A stretch of 64,000 nucleotides of DNA, taken from the NCBI RefSeq assembly GCF_963576675.1, contig NC_088915.1:84205501-84269500 (forward strand), given 5' to 3'. The DNA is from Euphorbia lathyris (lineage: Eukaryota; Streptophyta; Magnoliopsida; Malpighiales; Euphorbiaceae). Shown one piece after another: positions 34,270-46,100 of this stretch; position 1 is the stretch's first letter, and every line of letters begins with the position of its first letter. Both the position numbers and the translations under genes were made by a program. The notes under the pieces are model-generated. The model was not told where the DNA came from, searched no databases, and worked only from the letters and a program-made list of their open reading frames with translations.

Positions 34270-34383
34270 GAGAAAATACTCGAGTATACTAGCTACAATC
34301 TTTCTAGCTAAATATTACTTGGATCTAAATATGGGTTGATCTTCATCTTCTTCTTGTTGGTGATGTTTCTGCTCATCTTCACC

Positions 34384-34839
34384 TTATTCTTGCTCCCACT
34401 CCTCTTGAACTTTCTGGCCGAATACTTTTTTCAGAATATTGTATTTTTTTAGCAGGTCTTTGTAATTTTTCTCTAGTTCCCGATTTCTTTTCTTCAAAGC
34501 CTCATTTTGCTTTAGCAGGAAAGAGTATTCCGGGTCATTTCCAAATTCAGCCCTCTCATCCTCTCTTCTCTTAGAATCAAAGTACTCCTTAATCTTCTGA
34601 ACTAAGAAGATCATGAAAGATAACCCATAACCACTCCTGCTTGCTTCTTCATTAGTGGATTCTACAGTGATAGACAATGCTACAATGACGGATACAATAG
34701 CCGGAATAAGGGCAAACACATCGAATCCGATGGTTTGCCCTATCATCATGGCATGTATAGCCATTATACCAATCGATACCATAATCTCTGGAGTTATTTC
34801 GGTTCCTAAAAACACTAAGAATTGAGATGTTGCAAACAT
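34384..34839 (-). CDS. Array 2, unit 4: open frame in phase with next unit
   Basis: An open frame of 151 codons ending VQEEWEQE. The TAA that ends it replaces a Glu codon. If read past, the same frame continues through an acidic Gln/Glu linker into unit 5's FRSK, where a second TAA replaces a Tyr codon, then YLARKIVASILEYFL and unit 5 itself. This suggests the units were once one continuous reading frame. Confidence 0.55.
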   Translation of the reverse strand: MFATSQFLVFLGTEITPEIMVSIGIMAIHAMMIGQTIGFDVFALIPAIVSVIVALSITVESTNEEASRSGYGLSFMIFLVQKIKEYFDSKRREDERAEFGNDPEYSFLLKQNEALKKRNRELEKNYKDLLKKYNILKKVFGQKVQEEWEQE

Positions 34840-34953
34840 GAGAAAATACTCGAGTATACTAGCTACAATCTTTCTAGCTAAATAATATTTAGATCTAAAT
34901 ATGGGTTGATCTTCATCTTCTTCTTGTTGCTGCTGTTTCTGCTCATCTTCATC

Positions 34954-36051
34954 TTATTCTTGCTCCCACTCCTCTTGAACTTTCTGACCGAGTACTATTT
35001 TCAGAATATTGTATTTTTTTCGCAGGTCTTTGTAATTTTTCTCCAGTTCCCGATTTCTTTTCTTCAAAGCCTCATTTTGCTTTAGCAAGAAAGAGTATTT
35101 CGGGTCATTTCCAAATTCAGCCCTCTCATCCTCTCTTCTCTTAGAATCGAAGTACTCCTTAATCTTCTGAACTAAGAAGATCATGAAAGATAACCCATAA
35201 CCACTCTTGCTTGCTTTTTCATTAGTGGATTCTACAGCAGTGTTCTAAAAGTCGGCCAAGTCGCCGACTAATCGGCGAAATTCAGAACACTGACCGATTT
35301 TTTATAACTGGGCGGGTTAATTCGGGGGTCCGATATATTTCCACCTAGGCGGTTCAAGTCGGGCAAGTCGGGTTAGGCGGCTAAAAATCGGGTTAAACGG
35401 CTAAAAATCGGGTCAAATCATAAAATTATAAAAAATTTGCTACAAAATAAATAATACAAATAATTAATGATTACAACAACAACTAACAATAATAAAACTA
35501 ATTTACATAGCACTAAATAAAATCAATTTCACTATATTAAATTACGAATTAAATATTTTGAGGAAGAATATAAAGAATTATTTGATGAATATGGAGAAGG
35601 TAGTAGACATATTTTTTTATGAATATTTATGGATATTTTATTATTTATTTAAAGTAAATATTTATAATATTTAGATAATATTTATTAATATTATTTTTAG
35701 ATGTGATAATTTATATTTTAAATGTGTTTATATAATATTTATTTAATTATAAATATAAAAAATAGAAAAATACATATCTGATTAATCCCCGATTAATCCC
35801 ACGATTAATCCCCGATTAATCTTTTGAGGTCTTGTCCGCCCGACTAGCGCCTGACGACTTTTAAAACACTGTTCTATAGTAATGGACAATGCTACAATGA
35901 CGGATACAATAGCCGAAATAAGGGCAAACACATCGAATCCGATGGTTTGCCCTATCATCATGGCATGTATAGCTATTGTACCAATCGATACCATAATCTC
36001 TAGAGTTATTTTGGTTCCTAAAAACACTAAGAATTGACATGTTGCAAACAT
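34954..36051 (-). pseudogene. Array 2, unit 3, interrupted by a hAT element
   Basis: The membrane part runs 36051 to ~35872; the rest (35237-34954: FMIFLVQKIKEYFDSKRREDE, coiled coil, VQEEWEQE) lies beyond the insertion at 35238-35871. Without the insertion the layout is the same as unit 4. Confidence 0.8.
35230..35879. mobile_element. hAT-type MITE in array 2
   Basis: The element is 35238-35871 (634 bp) with ends CAGTGTTCTAAAAGTCG and the complement of CAGTGTTTTAAAAGTCG. Flanks TTCTACAG (35230-35237) and TTCTATAG (35872-35879) differ by one base; other units read TTCTACAGTAATGG at the empty site. GC-rich ends with CGGG/CGGC words and an AT-rich middle; no transposase. Confidence 0.9.
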
Positions 36052-36179
36052 GAGAAAATACTCGAGTATACTAGCTATAATCTTTCTAGCTAAATAGTAC
36101 TTGGATCTAAATATGGGTTGATCTTCATCTTCTTCTTGTTGCTGCTGCTTCTGCTCATCTTCATCTTCTTCTTGCTCCC

Positions 36180-36621
36180 ACTCGTTTTTGAACTTTCTGT
36201 CCGAATACTTTTTTCCAGAATATTGTATTTTTTCAGCAGGTCTTTGTAATTTTTCTCTAGTTCCCGATTTTTTTCTTCAAAACCTTATTTTGCTTTAGTA
36301 GGAAAGAGTATTCCGAGTCATTTCCAAATTCAGCCCTCTCATCCTCTCTTCTCTTAGAATCGAAGTACTCCTTAATCTTCTGAATTAAGAAGATCGTGAA
36401 AGATAACTCATACCCACTCCTCCTTGCTTCTTCATTAGTGGATTCTACAGTATAGACAATACTACAATAACGGATACAATAGCCGGAATAAGGGCAAACA
36501 AATCAAATCTGATGGTTTGCCCTATCATCATGGCATGTATAGTCATTGTACCAATCGATACCATAATCTCTGGAGTTATTTTGGTTCCTAAAAACACTAA
36601 GAATTGAGATGTTGCAAACAT
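36180..36621 (-). pseudogene. Array 2, unit 2
   Basis: The membrane part begins with the usual Met at ~36621. A short deletion near 36450 (CTACAGTATAGAC against CTACAGTAATGGAC) shifts the frame within VESTNEE. The coiled coil is readable between 36180 and 36420. Confidence 0.7.
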
Positions 36622-36739
36622 GAGAAAACATTCGAGTATACTAGCTACAATCTTTCTAGCTAAACAGTACTTGGATCTAAATATGGGTTGATCTTCATCT
36701 TCTTCTTGTTGCTGCTGTTTCTGTTATCTTCATTTTATT

Positions 36740-37220
36740 CTTGCTCCCACTCCTCTTGAACTTTCTAGCTGAATACTTTTTTCAGAATATTGTATTTTTT
36801 TAGCAGGTCTTTGTAATTTTTCTCCAGTTCCCGATTTCTTTTCTTCAAAGCCTCATTTTGCTTTAGCAGGAAAGAGTTTTCCGGGTCATTTCCAAATTCA
36901 GCCATCTCATCCTTTCTTCTCTTAGAATTGAAGTACTCCTTAATGTTCTGAACTTAGAAGATCATGATAGATAAACCAAAACCAGTCCGACTTGCTGTTT
37001 TATCAATGGATTTCATTGTAATGACCAATGATATAATGACTGATACGATAGACAAAACATCGCATCCGATGGTTTGTCCTATTAGTATAGCATGTATAGC
37101 CATTATACTAATATATACCATTATCTTAGTGTTAATTTCAGTTCCTAAAAAGAATAAAAAATGAGATGTTCCAAACATGAGAATATAATCGATAAACATC
37201 ACAGCCCAAAATAAGTTCAC
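36740..37220 (-). pseudogene. Array 2, unit 1 (diverged first unit)
   Basis: This is the most 5' and most diverged unit. It has MFGTSHFLFFLGTEINTK, GQTIGCDVLSIVSVII and SRTGFGLSIMIF, then TAA at 36954 where the next residues should be VQNIKEYF. The coiled coil follows to ~36760. Its GCDV and GTSHF match the single gene at 37986, so this unit is closer to that copy than to units 2-8. Confidence 0.75.
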
Positions 37221-37494
37221 ATAAGAGAGGAGTTAAAACAAGCCAACACCGTGAAAGTAAATCTAGACTCTTAACTAGCTTATTGTATGAAAGTAAGATC
37301 GACGCCCAAATATTTGCAGTGTCGTTGAACAGTTGAAAGCCATTTTAGTGCAATAAGTAAGTAAGAGTGGGACGAAGGAAGGTGGACGAGGAAAGATGAG
37401 GGGCTAGGGTTTCAACAGGAGAATGAGGGTTTAAGTAGGAGAATGTGAAAAAGGTAATTTATCTCTATACTAAAGATTAAAAATCACAAGTTCA

Positions 37495-37815
37495 AAGGTT
37501 AAAAATATGCATATAAGTGACAAGACCCAAATTAATAAGTTAGATCTTAATAAGAAAAAAAAACAAAAGTGAAATTGGAGAAAAATAATTAGTGACTAAA
37601 TTTAAAAGGATTAAAGAAAAAAGTTATAATATTGTCTTCCGAAAAATTTCACCTTCCAAGAAATTATTGACACATGATAAGAAAATTTTAAAAACCATTT
37701 ATAATAATTTCAATAAATATAGGGCATATATGAACCCAAAATCTTGTAACAAAATGAAATTTCACTATAGAGTCACTGTATGAAATTAGGATGGAAGACT
37801 ACACAGCAATGCAAC
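37495..37815 (+). repeat. Dispersed direct repeat, copy 1
   Basis: About 320 bp beginning near AAAATATGCATATAAGTGAC. It matches 38843-39160 along its length and 40586-40745 in its first half. Copies 1 and 2 flank the membrane-protein relic at 37986. No gene is supported in it. Confidence 0.8.
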
Positions 37816-37985
37816 ATATCCCATATTATTTTAACTTTTATGTCCTTATCATTTTAAAGTTAAAAAAGAAGAAGAAATAAAGGACAAAAAAAGAAGGAAA
37901 ATGATAGTATAGGGATGGAGGACATGCTTCACACCCTTCAAAATAAAACTAACAAATTTGAAACAAACAAGATAACGAGAGGCGC

Positions 37986-38462
37986 GTGAACAAATTTGAA
38001 ACTCGTACTCAACCCGTATTCAGATCAAAGTATTATTTAGTTAGAAAAATTGCAGCTAGTGTGATAGAGTATGGTCTAATGTTTGGAACATCTCATTTCT
38101 TAGTCTTTTTAGGAATTGAAATTACTCCTGAGTTAATAGTATCCATTGTTATAATGGCGATATATGTTATGATGATAGGGCAAACCATCGGATGCGATGT
38201 GTTTGCCCTTGTTTTGTCTATCGTATCGATCATTATATCATCGTCTATTACGATGAAATCCACCGATCAAACAGCAAGTTGGGCTGGTGTTGGTTTATCT
38301 GCCATGATTTTCTCAGTTCAGAAGTTGAAGGAGTAGTATGATTCTGAGAGGAGAGAGAATGAGAGAGCTAAATTTGGAAATAACCCAGTATACTCAAAGC
38401 TAGTAGAGGATCATGATGATTTGAAGAAAAGACATGAGGATCTGGAAAAAAAAATACAATGA
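37986..38462 (+). pseudogene. Single membrane/coiled-coil relative of arrays 1 and 2
   Basis: ATG at 37986 gives a proper N terminus (MNKFETRTQPVFRSKYYLVR) that arrays 1 and 2 lack. It then has the family core MFGTSHFLVFLG, GQTIGCDVFALVLSIVSI and GLSAMIFSVQKLKE. TAG at 38334-38336 replaces the residue before YDSERRENERAKFGNN. The coiled coil runs to TGA at 38460-38462, with a probable slip in the A-run near 38447-38455. This copy best shows the ancestral single-unit gene. Function is unknown; a membrane-anchored, self-associating protein is a guess from structure. Confidence 0.7.
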
Positions 38463-38842
38463 TCTGTAAAACTGCGTTCAGGGAGAAAGTTTAAGAGCAG
38501 TAACAACAAGAAGGAGATGAGCAAAAGGAAGTTCATTAGTTTCATATTTTAATTTAAGTCTATTTTCTTTTGCTTTCTAGTATCAATTTCCTTTTATTTT
38601 AATATAGTTTCCATTATTACATTGTAGATTGTCTTAGACAATCATTTCTTATAATATGATTATTCTGGGACCAGATACTATAATTTTGTATGTAAGGGAT
38701 AAAAATAAAAATATTATAAGAAAAAATGTATTATGTAAAAACAAAAATTAACCCATTGGGAATTGTGGGACTAATTTAATTTAAAAAGGAGAGCTAGTTA
38801 GAATGGAGACTTCTAAATTAATAACAAGATCAAAGATTAAAA

Positions 38843-39160
38843 ATATACATATAAGTGACGAGACCCAAATTAATAAGTGAGATCTTAATAAGGAAAAAAA
38901 AAAGTGAAATTAGAGAAAATTAATTAGTGACTAAATTTAAAAAGATTAAAGAAAAAAAGTTCTAATACTGTCTTCCGAAAAATTTCACATTCCAAGAAAT
39001 TATTGACACATGATAAGAAAATTTTAAAAACGACTATAATAATTTTAACAAATATAGGACATATATAAACCCAAAATCTTGTGATAAAATCAAATTTCAC
39101 TATAGAGTCACTATATGAAATGAGGATGGAAGACCACACAGCAAGGCAACATAGCCCACC
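38843..39160 (+). repeat. Dispersed direct repeat, copy 2
   Basis: Same sequence as 37495-37815 with small indels. A third, shorter copy is at 40586-40745. The long reverse frame across 38924-39385 has no recognisable domain and is not annotated as a gene. Confidence 0.8.
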
Positions 39161-40585
39161 AAATGTTTCTAGCATCATTGAAGCAATTACACCTATTCCG
39201 GTGAGTGAGTAAAGATGAAGAAGATAATTAATTAGCAGGAAAAAATGAAAGTGAATGAGGAGGAATGAGAGAAAATGAAAATGTCTTTTTTTTTTCTTTT
39301 TCTGCTGTTCTCTTTCTATTCCGTGGGATTTTATAGGAGTTCTGATCTCCATCTCAATTAAAGACCTTCCATATAAAACGGACACATGTCTTCTAATAAT
39401 TTCTTAAGATCCCACTTATTAATTTGGATCATGTCTCCTAATGTATTAAGCCTATTTTGAATAATAAAATTTATCCACTTGATGAATTCTCATAATGCTT
39501 TTAGTATAGAAAAAATGAACCATTCAAAAAGCTATAATTATAGTATATGATTTAAGTTGATTTATTGGCCATAATATTTTATCATATAAAAAAAATGAAA
39601 CAATCTAAAAAATCACGCATAGGGGCATTCTAGGGGATGGAAATGCAGATTGAAATAACAAAACCTAGAATTTGAGCATAGGATATAGTCGATCCCCCAC
39701 ACCAAAGGTAGGTAGACAGTGACACAAATAAAAGGACAACAAAATCATTAGTAGGTTTGTAGTGTGAAACAAAATGAGAAGAAACATTTCCACATGGTTG
39801 TTCACCACTCTTGTTACTAACTCTTCCAATATTTGACAATTTTTTGTTTTTTTTTAATATTTGTTTATTCAATATTACATTAAAGGGATAAGGTGTAAAA
39901 GTACTGTAACATTTATTGTCAGAAGCAATTTTACCCCTAACATCCAAAATGTTGCTATTTTACTCATAACATTGGCAGTCAATAGCAATTTTACCCCTAT
40001 CGTTCGCAAGTTGGGTCAATAGGTTCTAAACAATCCTAACTGATTGTAGGTCCGCTTAGATGGCTCTCAGGTGGTTCAAGATCAAATTAGTGTTATGCCT
40101 AATATGAGTTTGATGAATTAGATGGATAATTAGATTAATTGTGATGAATTAGATTGATAAGAGTGTTATGAATAGGATAAATTAATTCTAATATGTGTAA
40201 ATATAGGATTTATATAAATATTGTTTTTTGTTTTTGGTGTATGCCATCATGGTTAAAAAAAGAGTACAGTTTGCCAATCCGTGTACAACTGCTAAAAGGA
40301 AGCACGTATTTTATGTTGCCTTGCATTCGTTTTTATTCAAAGAAAAACTCCTCTAATTCTATTATGTCTCCATTCCCCAAGGCATGTCAGGCTAAAAACT
40401 TTTATCTAAAAAAATTTCCGAGTCTTTCTATCTCTTTATAGGTATGAAATTAGAAAGAGAGAAGTCGGTAGGTGGGATGAGAAATAAAAGAAAATAAAAG
40501 TTAGATAGAAGGACATGCCTTGGGAAATGGGGGATTGCAGGATTAATTTAATTTAAAAAGGAGGGCGTGTTAGAATGGAGATTTT
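39161..40585. other. Gene-free stretch with a foldback
   Basis: No credible gene. At 39940-40015 the phrase AGCAATTTTACCCCTA occurs twice with variants, which looks like a MITE or LTR fragment. At 40360-40540, CCATTCCCCAAGGCATGTC pairs with GACATGCCTTGGGAAATGG, forming a ~175-bp foldback. The short open frames on either strand show no family. Confidence 0.45.
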
Positions 40586-40745
40586 TAAAATATATAAGTG
40601 ACGAGACCCAAATTAATAAGTGAGATCTTAATAAGAAAAAAAACATCAAAAGTGAAATGGGAGAAAAATAACTAGTGACTAAATTCAAAGGGATTAAAGA
40701 AAAAAAAGTTCTAAAACTGTTTTCCGAAAAAATCCACATTGCAAC
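40586..40745 (+). repeat. Dispersed direct repeat, copy 3 (partial)
   Basis: It begins AAATATATAAGTGACGAGACCC and matches the first half of the repeats at 37495 and 38843. Confidence 0.75.
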
Positions 40746-41272
40746 GAATTAGTGACAGTTTGATACTTAAATAACATGACGCGTCTTTCTTTTTTAGAGA
40801 GAAGAAAACTAAAAAACAAATATTTTTTCACTTCATCTTCAACTTTTAAACAGAGAAAACCAACTCAGAAAATGAACAAAAAGCAAAATAACTAATAATG
40901 ATTGTAGAAGACTACAATACAATGAAAACTATACTAAAACCCTGATACTAAAAAACAAAGAAAATGCACTTAATGATAATGTTTCGCCCTACCTCTCGTG
41001 CCGCGTCAAAGTTTAAATTGGTTAAGGACATCAGTGTTAAAGAATACCAAGACATATATGTTTTTATATCTCACGTCTTCTTATCTATAATAATTATTAC
41101 GTATTTTAAATTGTACTTGTATAGCGATTTGTTAATTGCAAATTGTGAATGAACAAAAAAATAATAATAAATAAATAGGGATTGGTTTTGAGTCACTTTA
41201 GAGGTTTTTTCTAGTCAAACCTCAAACGTTGGTGTTTGGTGAGGAGAGGTTTGAAAGAGCTTATTAGCTTTT
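40746..41272. other. Gene-free stretch ending in a MITE fragment at the gypsy boundary
   Basis: No gene to 41180. 41180-41270 contains GTGTTTGGTGAGGAGAGGTTTGAAAG and a short inverted partner, the same MITE type as 5955-6065. It abuts the truncated gypsy gag. Confidence 0.5.
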
Positions 41273-41826
41273 CCAATGACATCGGCTCTCAACATTGCTA
41301 TCTCCATCTCCTTGAAATATGCCTCTACACTCTTTGAACCTTGTTGAATGACTTGCAATTTTCTATATAAACCTTCATAGTAGTCATTAGGGACAAACCG
41401 CTTTCTTATAACAGTTTTCATTTCATCCCACGTGTCAACTTGCGGCTCTCTACATCTGGTTCTCGTGGTGACAAGTTGATCCCACCAGACTAATGCATAA
41501 TCCGTGAACTCAATTACTACTGCTCTCACCTTCTTCTCCTCTGAATAATTGTGACAGTCGAATATGAGTTCAATCTTTTTCTCCCATTCTAGGTAAGCTT
41601 CAGGATCGCTTTTACCATTGAACGAGGGAATTATCAATTTTACATTTCCAAGACCTCTATCGTCTCTGTCATTGCCATCCCGCTGTCTATTCCGCCTTTC
41701 TTCATTATCACGCCGATTGTCCCCACCAACTCGATTTGCTTCTAGAGCAACTCGATGATTTTCCTCCATGGCGTCCATACGTTCCATCAAGCGGTTTAAC
41801 ATTATTAACACTTGATCGTCTGCCAT
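41273..41826 (-). pseudogene. gag: Second Ty3/gypsy gag, truncated
   Basis: From ATG at 41826 (MADDQVLIM) this matches the first ~185 codons of the gag at 10034, nearly residue for residue, up to MLRADVI. It then runs into MITE sequence, so the second half of gag and all of pol are missing. It is downstream of the LTR at 42556, so it is the start of a second element in tandem with the first. Confidence 0.9.
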
Positions 41827-42124
41827 AATAATAATAAAACTCACTATTCACTCGGTGTTTCGCTCTTTTTTTTTGGCTATTCTCTCTTATATGCTCACCA
41901 CTATGTGCCTTTTACCACTCGATTTCTCTTACAGTGTTCTTTAAAGAACTCAGTAGAACAAATTCAGTTTTAAAAACTCAACAGTCAAAAACCAAATTAA
42001 ACTGTAAAACCTAAGAAGCAAAACGTGAAACAATAAACGGAACGCAGATAAACAACTCGATGACCAAAATATAATATTGACGATTTGGAAATTTAATAGT
42101 CACAAGAAACACAAAATGAATACT

Positions 42125-42180
<56 letters not shown>

Positions 42181-42540
42181 ATTATGAACTTTTGAGCTTC
42201 TTCTTTTTTTTCTTTCTTTTTTGTTCATACACTTTTTTTTTCTTTTTTTTAAGACCACACAAAAGAAAAAGAAAAAGAAATATAAGAATTTGAACAAGAC
42301 TTGTTAAAAGAAGACAGAACTGATGACAATTTATTTGTCACGTGAAGATATAACAGGTTTATATTTTTTTCTTTTTTTTTTGTTTTGTTTTCCAAAACTA
42401 AAGACTAAAATTAGTTCAAATACTTGAAAAAAAAAATAAAAAAAAAATAGACAACAATCCTAATTTTCAGAATTCAACAGAAAAGGAAAAACAATAATAA
42501 TAAATTTACGGATAGTTAAAACCTGAAAAGTTAGAGCTCA

Positions 42541-42552
42541 GCTCTGATACCA
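42541..42552 (-). promoter_or_regulatory. Gypsy primer-binding site of the downstream copy
   Basis: The complement of TGGTATCAGAGC (initiator tRNA-Met) lies three bases from the LTR end at 42556. Confidence 0.9.
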
Positions 42553-42555
42553 AAC

Positions 42556-43052
42556 TGATGCGAACCCACGAGGAACAGTGCCTCGAAAACCCGACAACTA
42601 GATTTGATCCCTAGAAAAGCTAACGAATCAGGGTCGGACAGAAAAGAACCCTTACAAAACTAGGTTGTAAAGACCCAATCTCAGTCTCCAATAATTAAGG
42701 ATTTAATCCCGAACTGTTCAAAGTAGTGCCCCAAAGAACACAAGAGAAACCACTCACAACTCTTTAAGAGTAATATTTTTATTAAGATGAAACTTGTGTC
42801 TTACATATGAAAAAGCTCACCTTTAAATAGGTAAAGCAAATACAAACAATGACTTGAATTGCCCTTACATATCTTTGATAATAATAATAATACAAGGGCA
42901 TTTAAGTACTTTATTTAGTCAAACCATTAAGACAAAGAAAATCAATACACATAATTTGACAATAATGCAAATGAGAAAACAAGACTCAATTGCCATGGAA
43001 TTGATTAGGTTCAGATTGTGTTGAAATTGTGATTTTGACCATTGAAATAATT
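42556..43052 (-). mobile_element. Ty3/gypsy LTR, main part, interrupted by a LINE
   Basis: Same LTR as 8828-9335 on the opposite strand. Its first 11 bases lie at 49624-49634, on the other side of the LINE inserted at 43053-49609. It is the 3' LTR of the gypsy pol at 49681-51777 and at once the 5' LTR of the truncated gag at 41273. Confidence 0.85.
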
Positions 43053-43100
43053 TTTTTTTTTTTTTGGTAGAAAAGGAAAAGAAAAATGAATAACAACAAA

Positions 43101-46100
43101 CTACCCAGGAATTAGCCTAGGGAAGCTAACTCCAATCCTATCTTCTAAGAGAAGATGAGAGATGAAACTAGGGGAAACAGGAAGGGTAGTAACGCCTAAC
43201 GTCCCTTCATGGCCCGCCGCCGCCAAGCGATCAGCAACACGATTCTGCTCTCTAAAAATGTGTCTGAACTCTACGAACTCAAAGGAGGAGCAAAGCCTTA
43301 TAATAGCTTTGATGAGGTTGCGACTGTTAAGACCCATAGAATGATTCTCAGAAATCATTTTGATTGCTTCCAAATTATCAGACTCCACAGAGAGCCTCTT
43401 AACACCCAGCCTTTTAGCAAGATTGATTCCAGTAAGAATAGCCCAGAGCTCCGCAGAAAAGGAAGAACCCAACCCTAAATTCTGGGAGAACCCAGAAAGC
43501 CAGACGCCCCCTACATCTCTAAGCACACCTCCAGCCGCAATCTTACCGTTACTGAGGCAGGAACCATCAGTATTCAGCTTCACAACCCCCTCTCTTGACC
43601 TGCTCCATCCCACGAGATGGACATCACAACACTGAGAGGCTCTGGCAAGGGACTCTCCTTTGAAACTATCGATAATAGAGAAAAGTTTTTTCGAGAAGAA
43701 ATCAGCTAAGTTTGTCATAAAAACAGTTTTATCTCCAAAAATCTCCTCGTTTCTCCATTTCCAAACTTGGTGACAGATAATAGCAAAGAAAATGTCACCA
43801 TGCTCCATGTATGGAAGCAACTTTCCTCTAACACCATCAGAGAACCAGTCGACCTCAGAATGTGCCATGAAGGAAGAGAAAATATGGTGTGGGAGAATTT
43901 TCCTCCAAACCTCTTTACTATTAGAGCAATCTCTAAGAGCATGGCACAAAGTCTCAACATGGCCTCTGCATCTACTGCAAGCTCCAGAATCAGCCAAGTG
44001 CCTTCTGTGCCTATCCGAATTAGTAAGAAGCCTGTCCTTAACGCCCAGCCACAGGAAACTCCTAATACGGAAAGGAACTTTAAGGGTCCAAATCGACTTC
44101 CACACATCCGAGGGAGGATCAGATCTAAAGAGAGAGAAAGCTTCAAAGGCCGATTTGCAAGAATAAACTCCATTGTTAGTCAGCGCCCAACAGTGCCTAT
44201 CCAAGTCTTCCTCTTGATTACTCACCTTCACTCCCCGCATTCTAAGGAGAGTCTCAAGGCTAAAGAAAGTATCAAACTTTGACCAGATCCAGTCCCCTTC
44301 CGAGTCAACCACATCGGCAATCCTCCAGTTGCGTATATCACTAGGCGGGGGGGAAGAACACACCTCAATTAACGGTTTATCCCCAATCCAGTTATCAAAC
44401 CAGAAACTAATGGACTTACCATTCCCCACCTCCAGGCCAACTCCCGAGCAGAACTCATCAAACACAGCACTAAGTCCTTTCCAGAGGAAGGAACAATTAG
44501 CAACTCTCTCTTTCGGGCCCCCGAAGATTTTGTCTTTCCGATACTTACCACAAAGGAGGCGAACCCAAAGAGAGGAGGGGTTTTGCCACATACGCCAAAG
44601 GAGTTTCATTAATAAAACTTTATTATTGTCCTTTGCTTTCCTAATACCCAGACCCCCAGAATCTTTAGGCTGGCAAACCTCACTCCAAGGCACAAGATGG
44701 ATCTTCCTGCCCTCCGCAGCTTCCCCCCACAGGAACCTACGGTTAATCTTGTCAAGATCATTAAGCACAGGATCCGGAAGCTTACAAGCCTGCATGATGT
44801 GATTGGGAGCAGCACAATTAACAGATTGAATTAACGTGAGGCGGCCAGCGAGAGACAGAGTCTTGGCTTTCCAAGTGGCACACTTCGAATTAGCTTTATC
44901 CAAAGTCTCTTTGAAGGAGCCTTTAGACACACGCTCACTATGGAGGGGAACGCCCAGATACTTCCCAAGAGAATCAGTAAGAGGAATACCTGAGAGATCA
45001 CTTAATCTCTTACAGACTCTCTGATTCATATTCTTAGAGCACATCATCCTAGATTTCTGGATATTAAGCTTCTGCCCAGAGGCCGAACAAAAACAATCCA
45101 GAATATCCATAATGACTCTCAACTGCTCCTCATTACCCTCAAGAAAGATAAGGACATCATCTGCAAAGAATAAGTGAGTCACTTGGGGACAGAAGCTGTT
45201 GATCGCCACAGGGTGGAAACTCCCATTATCAATCGCATCCTGAATCAGGTGAGAGAGCCTCTCCATAGCAATAACAAAAAGGAAAGGGCTCATAGGACCC
45301 CCTGACGGATTCCTCTGCCCGGGGAAAATTCCTCCGACATATCCCCATTGACCATAACTTGAAACACAGGAGAAGAAATACATACCTTAATTAAACTTCT
45401 CCAGCTGTCCGGGATTCTAGCTCTCTCAAGGCTCTCCATCAAGAAATCCCAATTAATTCGATCATAGGCCTTCTCTAAATCCAGCTTCAGAGCCACAATG
45501 CCTTTCCTCCCCTTCCTAATCTTCATCGTGTGGACCATCTCTTGGGCGATCACCACATTATCCATCATTTGTCTACCAGGCACAAAGCTACCCTGATTCT
45601 GACAAATGATCGCAGGAAGAATGCCACGGATTCTATTAGCCACAATCTTTGTAACAGTTTTGTAAAGAACATTACAAAGACTGATAGGTCTCATATGCAA
45701 AAAGGAAGAAGGCTTATCAATCTTAGGAATCAGAACCAGGAGGGTTCTATTAACCAGCTCAATATCCTTCGAACCACTGAACACCCCCAAGACAAAATTA
45801 TAGATGCCTTCCTTCACTACATCCCAATGCTTATGGTAAAAGCCCGCCGGAAGACCATCAATCCCAGGAGCTTTAGAAGCCCCAATGCTGAAGATAGCTT
45901 GGTCAATCTCTTTTCGGGAAATAGGTTGAAAGGCCTCCTGACTACAATCCTCACTGATTAAAGGAAATGTAGCAATAGAGTGAGCCCTCTCCAAAAGAAC
46001 AGGTTCCTCTTTGAACAGCTCTCTGTAAAAATCCAGGGCTAAGTTTCGAATAACCTCATCTTCATAAACCCAATCACCATTAGAATCCTTAATGGCCTCA

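Larger units (their letters stand above)
32360..37220 (-). repeat. Array 2: eight ~0.57-kb tandem units, paralogous to array 1
   Basis: Units repeat every 556-571 bp. Landmark start codons (MFATSQF) are at 32577, 33148, 33704, 34269, 34839, 36051 and about 36621, with a diverged one at 37160-37220. Each unit encodes a membrane part with core GFDVFALIPAIVSVIVALS, then a charged region KIKEYFDSKRREDERAEFGN and a coiled coil. The acidic Gln/Glu-rich linker leads straight into the next unit's QPIFRSKYYLARKI. The repeat is therefore entirely coding-like, with no spacer. The core aligns with array 1's NFDVFALVPTIASMLISF. Confidence 0.9.

Noticed and set aside
38924..39385. Reverse-strand membrane protein gene of 153 codons
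   Set aside because: It overlaps the dispersed repeat seen at 37495, the other copies do not keep the frame, and no family is recognised.
39630..39947. Reverse-strand 105-codon protein
   Set aside because: It reads through AT-rich sequence and a repeated AGCAATTTTACCCC phrase; no domain or conserved start.
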